Shown here piece by piece: positions 40,401 through 52,400 of a stretch of 64,000 bases of DNA. The stretch covers positions 1,481,001 through 1,545,000 of the forward strand of contig JAIGNY010000711.1 of assembly GCA_020152595.1 (NCBI GenBank), read 5' to 3'. Below the pieces are notes generated by a model that was not told where the DNA came from, did not search any database, and saw only the letters and a list, made by a program, of their open reading frames with translations. This DNA comes from Chiridota heheva. Lineage: Eukaryota; Echinodermata; Holothuroidea; Apodida; Chiridotidae. The position numbers and the translations under genes are program-made. The first letter of the stretch is position 1, and each line of letters begins with the position of its first letter.

Positions 40401-43400
40401 TTAGAAAATTGACAGCAAATTTGGGTACCTTGTCTATTTTCACTTTATAATATTTTCACAAGTTTCATCAGAAAATTTGTATAATGATGATTTGAAGAAA
40501 AAAATCTGACAATTTAGGATCTTCCTTCCAAAGAATTACAAAAGCAAGGATCATAATTCAGACAAATGTGAAAAAAAAGCATCATGAGTTGGAAAACTTA
40601 ATGTCTACAGAAAAATCTAATGCTAAATCTTAATAACCTTTTCTCTGAAAACTGTGATAACTTTTATTAAACAACCAAAGGAATCTCAATACCATTCAGA
40701 TTGTTTACTTTAATTTCAGTGTAATGTACACACCATACTACGAGCAGAAACAATCATCTAAAACAACTTTCACTTAATCTCTGATGAACTGAATTTCTAA
40801 GCAACCTATAGGACTAACTTTTACTTAATCTCTGATGAACTGAACTTTTAAGCAATCTATAGGACTAACTTTTACTTAATCTCTGATGAACTGACCTTAT
40901 AAGCAATCTATAGGACTAACTTTTACTTAATCTCTGATGAACTGAACTTTTAAACAATCTATAGGACTAACTTTCACTTAATCTCTGATGAACTGAACTT
41001 TTAAACAATCTATAGGACTAACTTTTACTTAATTTCTGATGAACTGACCTTATAAGCAATCTATAGGACTAACTTTTACTTAATCTCTGATGAACTGACC
41101 TTATAAGCAATCTATAGGACTAACTTTTACTTAATCTCTGATGAACTGAACTTTTAAGCAATCTATAGGTCTAACTTTCACTGAATCTCTGATTAACTTT
41201 TTCAAAATCCAGGACCAACTTTTTCTCAATTTCTCATCAACTTCAATCCAGTACAAACTTTCTCTCTAATTAACTTTTTAGCAACCTAGGACTAGCTATC
41301 ACTCAATCTCTGATGAACTTTTCATTGGTATGTGTGGACGAAAGGACACAAAGAGGGATAGACGGGGACAGACGGGTGTGGATGAATGGACACAAAGAGA
41401 GATAGACGGGGACAGACGGGTGTGGACGAATGGACACAAAGAGGGATAGACAAGGACAGACGGGTGTGGACGAATGGACACAAAGAGGGATAGACAAGGA
41501 CAGACGGATGTGGACGAATGGACACAAAGAGAGATAGATGGGGACAGACGGGTGTGGACGAATGGACACAAAGAGGGATAGACAAGGACAGACGGGTGTG
41601 GACAAAAGGACACAAAGAGAGATAGACGGGAACAGACAGGTGTGGACGAATGGACACAAAGAGAGATAGACGGGGACAGACGGGTGTGGACGAATGGACA
41701 CAAAGAGGGAGAGATGGGGACAGACGGGTGTGGACAAATGGACACAAAGAGGGATAGACGGGGACAGACAGGTGTGGACGAATGGACACAAAGAGGGATA
41801 GATGGGGACAGACGGGTGTGGAGGAAAGAACACAAAGAGGGAGAGACGGGGACAGACGGGTGTGGACAAATGGACACAAAGAAAGAGGGATAGATGGGGA
41901 CAGACGGGTGTGGACGAATGGACGTAAAGAGGGAGAGACGGGGACAGACGGGTGTGGACGAATGGACACAAAGAGGGATAGATGGGGACAGACGGGTGTG
42001 GACGAATGGATACAAAGAGGATAGACGGAAACAGACGGGTGTGGACGAATGGACACAAAGAGGGATAGATGGGGACAGACGGGTGTGGACAAATGGACAC
42101 AAAGAGGGATAGATGGGGACAGACGGGTGTGAAGAAATGGACACAAAGAGGGATAGATGGGGACAGACGGGTGTGGACGAATGGACACAAAGAGGGATAG
42201 ACGGGGACAGACGGGTGTGGACGAATGGACACAAAGAGGGATAGACGGGGACAGACGGGTGTGGACGAATGGACACAAAGAGGGATAGATGGGGACAGAC
42301 GGGTGTGGAGAAATGGACACAAAGAGGGATAGATGGGGACAGACGGGTGTGGACGAATGGACACAAAGAGGAGAGACGGGGGACAGACGGGTGTGGACGA
42401 ATGGACACAAAGAGGGATAGACGGGGACAGACAGGTGTGGACGAATGGACACAAAGAGGGATAGACGGGGACAGACGGGTGTGGACGAATGGACACAAAG
42501 AGGGATAGACGGGGACAGACGGGTGTGGAGAAATGGACACAAAGAGGGATAGATGGGGACAGACGGGTGTGGACGAATGGACACAAAGAGGGAGAGACGG
42601 GGACAGACGGATGTGGACGAATGGACACAAAGAGGGATAGACGGGGACAGACGGGTGTGGACGAATGGACACAAAGAGAGATAGATGGGAACAGACGGGT
42701 GCGGAGGAAAGGACACAAAGAGGGAGAGACGGGGACAGACGGGTGTGGATGAATGGACACAAAGAGAGATAGACGGAGACAGACGGGTGTGGACGAATGG
42801 ACACAAAGAGGGATAGACGGGGACAGACGAGTGTGGACGAATGGACACAAAGAGGGATAGATGGGGACAGACGGGTGTGGAGGAAAGAACACAAAGAGGG
42901 AGAGACGGGGACAGACGGGTGTGGACGAGTGGACACAAAGAGGGATAGACGGGAACAGACGGGTGTGGACGAATGGACACAAAGAGGGATAGACGGGGAC
43001 AGACGGGTGTGGAGGAAAGAACACAAAGAGGGAGAGATGGGGACAGACGGGTCGATGGACAAGCAGTAAAGAAGCTACTTTTCCATTACCAAACTTCCTC
43101 AGTAAGAAAGAAAACTAGAGGATGATAACCCACCTGCTCTGGAGCCTTTAGGTGATACTGTTTTGGAGTCTGACACACTTGGCTGTGGAAAAAAAAGGTA
43201 TTTGAAATTCTATGAAGATGATATCCAAGCATTTGGGAGATGTGTTATTTCATGATGGTATCAAATATATGAAAAAAATAAGTCAGCCTTCATTTTATAC
43301 TGAATTTATGGCCATTTTATTATCAAGTCTTGATTATATCAAGAAAATACCTTCCAAGGGAGGTAGATAATTTTACCAGAATGTGTCAGAAATGATTGTA

Positions 43401-46400
43401 ATTATTACTCAATGGTCCTCCCAAGTGATAATTTCTGCATTTTGATAAGTCTTGGAGAGTGGATACATCATACAAGTATTACTATGATTACCTGCTGCAC
43501 GTCTGATGCCTGTGGTGCCCCTGAATCCATACCATCGGTTGGTTGTGATGTCACATCAGTCACCCCTCCTTCTGTTCCAGCCTTGGATAGTTCCTCTTGC
43601 TTTGCAGCATCTTCTTTTGCTTTCTCAATCTTCAAAAGAGAAAGATTAATTCAACTGTTAAATGTAAGAAGTAATGTAAAGAATTTACATCCTTGTTCAA
43701 GTCTAGATGTTTATTATTTATTTTTTTGGACTTATGAGCAAAAAGATCTAGGGTAAACCAAAGTTCATGTGGGAAGACAATTTATTCATGCAGCAATAAT
43801 GCAAGTTACAAGCCACAGGTTTTTGTAAATAATTGTCTCCACCAAATTCTTTAGACTAAGTGCTTTGACAAAGTGCCAAATGTGACAATCTGGACAAGAG
43901 CTAACCAATGAGCAGTACAGACATATTTTTGAAGAAGGGAGTGGTAATGGGTGGGACACACTTTGAGAAAGGATGCTTCGTGTATAACTAGACAAGCACT
44001 CGGATAACCTGCAAGGCAAGAAGAAACGAGGTCGCCCCAAGCAAACCTGGCAGTAGAGCCTGTTAGATGAATTAAAGGAGACAAAAGCCTGACATAATCC
44101 TTACTTCATATGATAGAATTGAAAATAACAAATTTTTCTGACCAAGTTTCATATCCCTTAACCCTTACTCTACCAGCACTGTTTTGAAAATGCGTTCGGG
44201 AGGCGGGGCCAAAGACGGGGCACCCAAACGGCGATAATATCGCCGCGTGGTAGAGTGGGGTTAATCAAGGCGTGATTATTGAAGGGTCCTCTGTCTTTCA
44301 GGCAGAAAAGTCGGGCCCCTTTCGCTCGGAACCCGCTGGGCGCCCACCGGGATCATGCTGCCTATATTTTCGGGTTGGCGATATGTCGGGGTTGATTAAC
44401 CCTTACTCTACCAGCACTGTTTTGAAAATGCGCTCGGGAGGCGGGGCCAAAGACGGGGCACCCAAAACGCGATAATATCGCCGCGTGGTAGAGTAAGGGT
44501 TAATCAAGGCGTGATTATTGAAGGGTCCTCTGTCTTCCAGGCAGAAAAGTCGGGCCTTTCGCTTTCGGGACCCGCTGGGCGCCCACCGGGATCATGCTGC
44601 CTATATTTTTGGGTTGGCGATATGTCGCGGGTTGATTAACCCTTACTCTACCAGCACTGTTTTGAAAATGCGCTCGGGAGGCGGGGGCCAAAGACAGGGC
44701 ACCCAAAACGGCGATAATATCGCCGCGTGGTAGAGTAAGGGTTAAGCAATCTAATACAATTTTTTTAATTAATCAAAACTTTTCATTCTACTACTAAATA
44801 GTACTATGGGAGCCGTCATTTTTATTTCAAAACATGCAAATTATGATGTCATCAGCCCAGCAGGACGTTGGAATGCTTTGTATTTCTTTCTAATCGACCT
44901 CAAGATTTCGGGGTTATGAGAAATTTGTATTCTGATGTATGGGTCAAGGAATTTTTTGTGTACACATGAAATTAACAAAACATTCTGTTAAAACTTTGTG
45001 TCACATCATTTTGGAATAAAAACTGTAATCACATTTATAAAGAAATACATTAAATTCCTTATTTCCCTATTGGAGAAATTATTGTCATCATGCACAATAT
45101 TTCAAAACAGAATTGAACAAAATGGCAGCCTCCATGTGTCAACTTCAAACACAAATAACTTGAGATAGAAATAAGATTTTGACTTGCTGTTTTTGGTAGT
45201 TGGTTAAGATTTGTATCATCTATCATATAAAATAATAATTTTATCAGACTTTATGTCTCCTGTTAAGTGACAGGAGCTCTCCTGGGAAGCTACAAAAACT
45301 ATGGTCTGAGAACAACAGTAGTGGAAGGCATTTGTTAAGGCCCTAAGTTCCACAAGGAGCAAAGAGGAGTGTGTAATAATGCAAGTACAACATTGTCACG
45401 CCTGGGGTGTATGTACTTCAAAGTCGACAACTACCTACCCTCTTTCAGATGATGGCAACTATTAGATAAAAGATGTTTGCTCACCTAGCTAATGATGGCA
45501 CCTATTAGATAGAAGATGTTTGTTCACCTAGCTAATGATGGCACCTATTAGATAGAAGATGTTTGTTCACCTAGCTAATGATGGCACCTATTAAATAGAA
45601 GTAAGATGTTTGCTCACCTAGCTAATGATGGCACCTATTAGATAGAAGATGTTTGTTTACCTAGCTAATGATGGCACCTATTAGATAGAAGATGTTTGTT
45701 CACCTAGCTAATGATGGCACCTATTAGATAGAAGTAAGATGTTTGCTCACCTAGCTAATGATGGCACCTATTAGATAGAAGTAAGATGTTAGCTCACCTA
45801 GCTAATGATGGCACCTATTAGATAGAAGTAAGATGTTTGATCACCTAGCTAATGATGGCACCTATTAGATAGAAGTAAGATGTCAGCTCACCTAGCTAAT
45901 GATGGCACCTATTAGATAGAAGTAAGATGTTTGCTCACCTAGCTAATGATGGCACCTATTAGATAGAAGTAAGATGTCAGCTCACCTAGCTAATAATGGC
46001 ACCTCTTAGATAGAAGTAAGATGTTTGCTCACCTGGCTAATGATGGCACCTATTAGATACAGGTAAGATGTTAGCTCACCTAGCTAATGATGGCACCTAT
46101 TAGATAGGAGTAAGATGTTAGCTCACCTAGCTAATGATGGCACCTATTAGATAGAAGTAAGATGTTTGCTCACCTAGCTAATGATGGCACCTATTAGATA
46201 GAAGTAAGATGTTTGCTCACCTAGCTAATGATGGCACCTATTAGATAGGAGTAAGATGTTAGCTCACCTAGCTAATGATGGCACCTATTAGATAGAAGTA
46301 AGATGTTTGCTCACCTAGCTAATGATATAAATAAGTAACTTTGTGAATCTCCTTTAATGGTTCTATATTGATTCAATTTGGTACCACTAATAAATAACTG

Positions 46401-49400
46401 ACTAGTTGGCTCAATTGGTAGAGCACTCGCTTTTCAGTCATGGGTTCCTTTTCCAGCCGGGTCATACCGAAGACTTTAAAAATAGGACCTGCTATCCTCT
46501 CACTTGTTGCTCAGCATAAATAAGGGAACAGAGCAGAGTAATAATACCCGATCGGTTTACTGACTGCAGCACTGTAATGGCTGTGCGGCTGACTGAGAAT
46601 AGTTCCCAGTGCCTTCAGAAAGTTTTCGGTTTGTGAGATGATTGGACAAAGGTATAAGCACTTTGATTGCAATTGTAAGGAAGCGATATATAAAACTAAA
46701 TATTATTTATATAATTAATAAAACAGCTTCATGTCAATGAAAGGTCTTACCTTCTCCTTGGCTTCTTTCATCATCGTCTCTACGGAGGTGAAGAGGTCAC
46801 CATCCTTCTGGTCAGCATTGACTTTAAACAGGATACCAAAACCATTGAACCACTTGTCAAGCTTCTTCCAGGCATCTTGAAATCCTGTCAACCTGAAACA
46901 TCACCATACAAGGGCAGAATGATTTAAAATATGCAGACTTATAAAATGTGAATCAAAGATGAAATTGAAATCTATGACCTTTAGAAATCTTTCTATATCT
47001 TTCGTTTTTATATTAAGTTTGTTTGTTTGGTTGATGAGGGCTTAATGGCATCATGACATTGAGGATCAAATTGTGCCTGAGAGGTTAGATTATTCCAGAG
47101 GTAGGAAGAAAAGAAAATAGGGGGGGACTGAGAGAAACACGGGGACTAAAAGCTAGGAAGCTGGGATCAAGAGAGAAAGTGCAAAAAAGGGGCAAAAGTA
47201 GAGAGATGAGGTGGGAGAGGATTACATATGGTTGTAGAGGGAAGCACGATGAAGGAAGGAGATAATTTAATCTAGAGGGTTTTTTGTGAAAGAGCTCGAC
47301 TATTGAGTTGTGGGGGGCGAGGGAAGCTTTGTGGAGATTGTACAGGGGTCAGGCAAGGAGGACGTGGTGGACTGTGAGGGTGGATGGCAATTGTTGCAGA
47401 GAGGTGGGGGAGCCAGTAAGCAAGTGGGAGTGAGTGAGGTGGGTGTGACCTAATCTAGGGCGGGTAATATGGACATTGCTGACATGGGAGAGATTGTGGA
47501 TGGTGAGTTTGATCGGAATGGTGGGCTGGATGACGTGGAGTTTGTTATCAATTTCGGAGTCCCATGAGATTTGCCAATTTGTTTGTTTGATGAGGGCTTA
47601 ACGGCACAAGGGAAGCGATAAGCAGTTTGATGTCAGAAAGGGTTATGAGAAAGGGGGTGGGGGAGGTTGAGGGCAAGCTTAGTGGCTGCATCAGCAGTTC
47701 TGTCATTGCCGGGGATGCCAACATGGCTGGGTATCCAGAAGAAAGTAATACTTTTCCTGCAGAGAGTGGGTGAAACGAGTTTCTGGAGGAGGAGGTGGGA
47801 TGTGAAGTTATCCCATTTAAGATGAGTAAAGAAGTAAGGACAGCCTTGGAGCCGGAGAAGATGGCAAAGTGGCTGAGCGGAGAAAGTTAAGGGCAAGGAA
47901 TAAAGTTGAGGGCAAGGAGGATGACCTTTGCCTCGGCTGAAAAGATGGACGAGTAGTCGGCAAGCCTGTTACTGAGGGTGATGTCTTGGATGATGGCAGC
48001 AGCAGCTGTCTTGTCGGTTAGATTATGTCAGAGGTGAAAACAGGTTGAGGAGACAGTGTGGAGCATACGAGGTATGTGAGGTTAAATGCTACACAATAGA
48101 AAGTACATCTAACCCACCTGTGTTGAATCTGTTCCTGGTCATGGGCATCATCCTTGACCGGTAAAACTTTTTCCACTTTTCCCACACCTGTTGTGCTGCC
48201 CTCAGGTGGTGGTTTGAACTCTTGGTGATACTCTTCACCTGATTGGCTCGCAACTACATTCAAAGTAAATTTTAAGCTTATTATTACTATTTCCGAGACA
48301 ATTAATGTGCCTAACTTTCAATTAGTAGTTACTCAGTTATGGCAGCAACACTCATGTAGATGTAAGAAACCTTCATTCTGAAGTTACTTTAAAAAATTCC
48401 CACAGTACCACAATAAATCTCCATGTTTGTGATATCCAGTTAATTTTCAAGTGAATTCCCTTTCTTCTAAATGTGAAAAATAGTTCAGAGAATAATAATC
48501 TGTATAGACCCCAGGAGTTACTCATGACAGAATCAGATAGGTCTTCAGTTATAAATATATGTGATATTTCAGCAACAACCGACTGGAAATAGCTTGCCAA
48601 AAGGGCATACAAATTGCAACAAAAGTTTGATTCCTAGACGTCACGATATGACAATCAATTGTCCATAACGAATCAAACATTTAAAATGTTTCATTAATGT
48701 ATCATTGCTGACTAACATTACAAGAAATCTGAAGAAATCTTACAAGTTCTGCCAGCTGCTCTTCTGAGAGCCATTTCATCTGGGACATCCAGCAAGATGA
48801 CCATGTCTATGCCGCTGACCGGTGGGGGTGGGTCCTTCGGGGGGTTGGGATCTGGTGCCAGTCTGCTTTGCTTCAGTTTTAACTTTGATGGCTTAGCATT
48901 GGCATCATACCCACTCAGAGCTTTCTCTAGCAGTTTTGCCTGGATTATGGTGCATGGGAAACCATCCATGATCCAACCTCTTTCCTCTTTAACTCTCCTG
49001 AAAATGAGTCAAAAACTTCAAAATTTTGATTTCTCCTAACAAATGAAATACTTTAAAAAAGTGGACATGCACATAGCTCTGTGAATTTTTAATCATGGTT
49101 TGGATCTTATTTTTCCCACCATGTACCTTTCAGTGCAAAAGCATGTAAGAATCTTACAAGGCCTCTTTAATGTTAAAACAGTGCAAAAACACTGTTTTTA
49201 AAGTAAAAACATAGCTATAATGGCCAAAAAAACAAAAACAGTATTGTCACATATCAAATGCAGTGTTAATAAGTTGGTTACTTTTGTAAAATTGGTACCT
49301 TTACGACCTAAGGTTTGGAAAACTTTCTTTTCACTCATAAATGCACATTGATAGCTGCATATGAGCATATGTGAGCTCCACATCGTCATGAACACCAAAT

Positions 49401-52400
49401 TTGAGGTTATATAACATCAGTACTACACACAAATTTGGAGGCTTACAATGGCAATACTTTAAGAATAATTCAAATTTGTGCAACCAGCCTCAAATTTATA
49501 AAGTGCAATTGTGACCAAAATGGTGGTGCAATATAACAACAACTTTTTTTTTGTGTTCCTTATCTCTCTCTGTGCTTTGTGCACTTTGCAAGAAACCATG
49601 GCAACAGTCAATTTCAAACTTCAACCAACTCTTTTTTGACAAATTTAAACTTTGTTCATGTTAGCCTCCAAGTTGATTCTGTATTTGGTGTAAAGAAAAT
49701 GAAGTTGCTGTAAAGGAGTAGAATTAGTTGAAAATTGAGCATTGCAGTGTTTTTAATACTTTTTGATCATAATTTTTTGGCAAATTTGTGATGTATGAAT
49801 TGGCATACATGTATATTTTGTTATGTATGTCCTATTTTGCTTGAAGGGGAGTACCGCATATTCCATGTATTAAGCGCCCCTGCTTTAATAAGGGCCCACC
49901 CAATTTTTTTTTACTGATATTATAATTCATTTGATTACTTTGAAGACTTAAAATAAGTTTTGTTAGATTATTTGCTTATTTTAAAGTCTGACGTGATGTT
50001 TATTGTGGGGCTAGTATAGAACCAGTGACACAATGCAGTTCCATCAGCATACGATACACAGGCCGGCGCTTATTAGGAAGAATCGTTGGGCCCACAAAGT
50101 GGTGCAATTCTATTTTTGTAAGCACCCCAGGCGCTTATAACGTCAAATACGATAGCTGTTTCTGACAAAAGGTTTTGAGTCATAGACGTACCCCCAAACA
50201 ACAATTATAGTTGAAAGAGAAGACAATAAGGGTGTTTCAAATGATGTCATGAGGTCACATGACTTTGTTTACATCGCCATTTTGTAGGACAGGAACACTG
50301 TCGACTGCTGTACACTTAATTAGATTTACATACACTTGCATGTAGTTATATGAGATTGTTTATGTAAGATAATAATGCCAGAATCTTCCTGTGCCGTTGT
50401 TGGTTGCACTAGTAGTCATGTGCCAGGGAATAAAAAGATGGTTTCTTAATTGCCATCTGATCCTGATCGACATTCAAATTTTTGTTTTTACCACAGTACG
50501 ACACGACGGCTTTCAACTGACAGTTCACAAGTAAGATTTGCAGCAAGCACTTTATATCAGGCATGTAGGCTTTGACTGAGTATAACAAACACTTAGATGC
50601 ACTTCACGTAAAAGTTTCTCTTCGTATTTCCAATGAATATATCAATCTTAAAGAAAATATGAAGTAAAATGTTTGTTGTACATGTGATGTGACTGAGCTG
50701 TGTAAAGACACAAACTGGCTTTCAGTGGAGTTAGAATCACATAATAAAATGCCTCTATAGTAGTATTTTTAAGACAGAAATTAAGGAAAGAAACATAAGG
50801 AAATGGATACAATTTTTGAGCTATCTTCCCATGCATGCAAACTTGGCATATATTACAAAAGCTTCAGACTTTTATCAGCCATACTTATAAACTCAATATG
50901 CTAACTTTCAAAATTAAAGACTTTTCTAATTAGAAGTTTGTGTCTCTTTTGTAACAGAGAAATTTTCTGCATTTGCCTAAATACATTTAACTTCAAGCAA
51001 CATTTCAGCGTGTTATCCATGTTTGTTTGTTTGATAAGGGCTTAACGGCACCACGACAGCAAGGGTCAAATTGTGCCTGAGAGGTTAGATCATTTTAGAG
51101 GTAGGAAGGAGAGAAAACAGGGGGAGATTGAGAGAAAGACGAGAACTAAAGGCCAGAGAGCTGGGATTGAAAGAGATGTATGGGTGAAAAAACAAAGTAG
51201 AGAGAGAGAGAGGGAGTGGAAGAGGAGGACTAAATATGGCGATCTGTCCCTGTTTCTTTGGAAGCAGTTTTTGAAAGTTGGACGAGAAGTATGTTCGGTA
51301 ATCGAACAATCCATGTTCTCTTCAGTGTCATATGTGTGGGTTTGGGTGGTGGGCTGTTTCTTGATTAATTGTTTGTTGGTTTGATGATTGTAAGCCTGGG
51401 TGGCTTGAATTTGATGGCATTAGAGGTGTTGGAGAAGAGGACCGCAAGAGTCTTAGAGAAGGAAAGAAGGTTGAGGAGAGAAGTGGTGGTGGAGGTAGTT
51501 TGGGTAATGGGTGTGGTTGGGTTGTTGGCGATGGTGATGGGTTAAGGACTGTGTAAGAAGAGCCAGGTGAGGTCGCTTTGGGCATTTAAGTCAGTTTTAG
51601 CTGTGTTGGGGGCAGTATTGGTGTTAGAGGAGACTACTGTGCTCGAGTAGGAAGGTTTGGTGTGAAGGGAAGCGAGAAATTGTTTCCTGGCCTCTGGGTA
51701 AGTGATGTTGGGATTAGGGGTTTTCAGTTTGGTTATTTGCTTTTCCTGAAGCCAGGTGGGACAGTCTTTTTAAAAGGAGGGATAGTTGGCTGTGTAAGTA
51801 CCGTCGCAATTGGTGCAGAGTGAGGTGTTGGTGTAAGTGCTGTCATGGTCTGGTGCTCCAAAATTACCACAGCATGCTTGCCTGTGGCAGGAATTTTTCC
51901 CATGGCCATACCTCTGGCACTCATGGCAACGGAAGGGGTTGGGAATGTAAGGGGTGACTGGGATTCTCAGGCAGTGATGTGGGAGGGGAGAGTTGGTGTG
52001 GCGAAAGTTAGGAAGATGGTATTGGTAGGTGTTTCAGCATTGTCTCTCTTGAGGATAACACAATAAGCTTCAGTAACGTGTTGGCTAGTAAGTTCCTCAA
52101 CGAGGTCATCATCAGTCAAAAGCAAGGTCTCTAGTTCTGATGACGCCTTTGGTGGAGTTCAGGGAGCGGTGGGGGTAACTGTAATGTCAATACCAGTATT
52201 TGATAGGGTTTTGTTGGAGAGGAGATTGGTGGCTTGAGTGTCCCTGGTGCAGTGCACCAGGAGATCGCCGGATCTGAGGGTAGAGACCTTGGGGAGGGTA
52301 CCAAGAAGGCCGTGGAGCGCTTTGTGTATTAGAAAAGGGGGAAACTCTTTTAAAACTTTCTGGTTTATTGGTGGCCTGTATGATTATAATTTTGGGGATT

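Noticed and set aside
41299..43062. Three overlapping minus-strand frames of 552-587 codons
   Set aside because: All three come from a stop-free 44-bp repeat; the same peptide is cycled through the frames. Nothing suggests a real gene.
46407..46480. Functional tRNA gene
   Set aside because: A and B box-like sequences exist, but the arms do not pair, the B box is damaged, and a SINE body with a TATTATTT tail follows.
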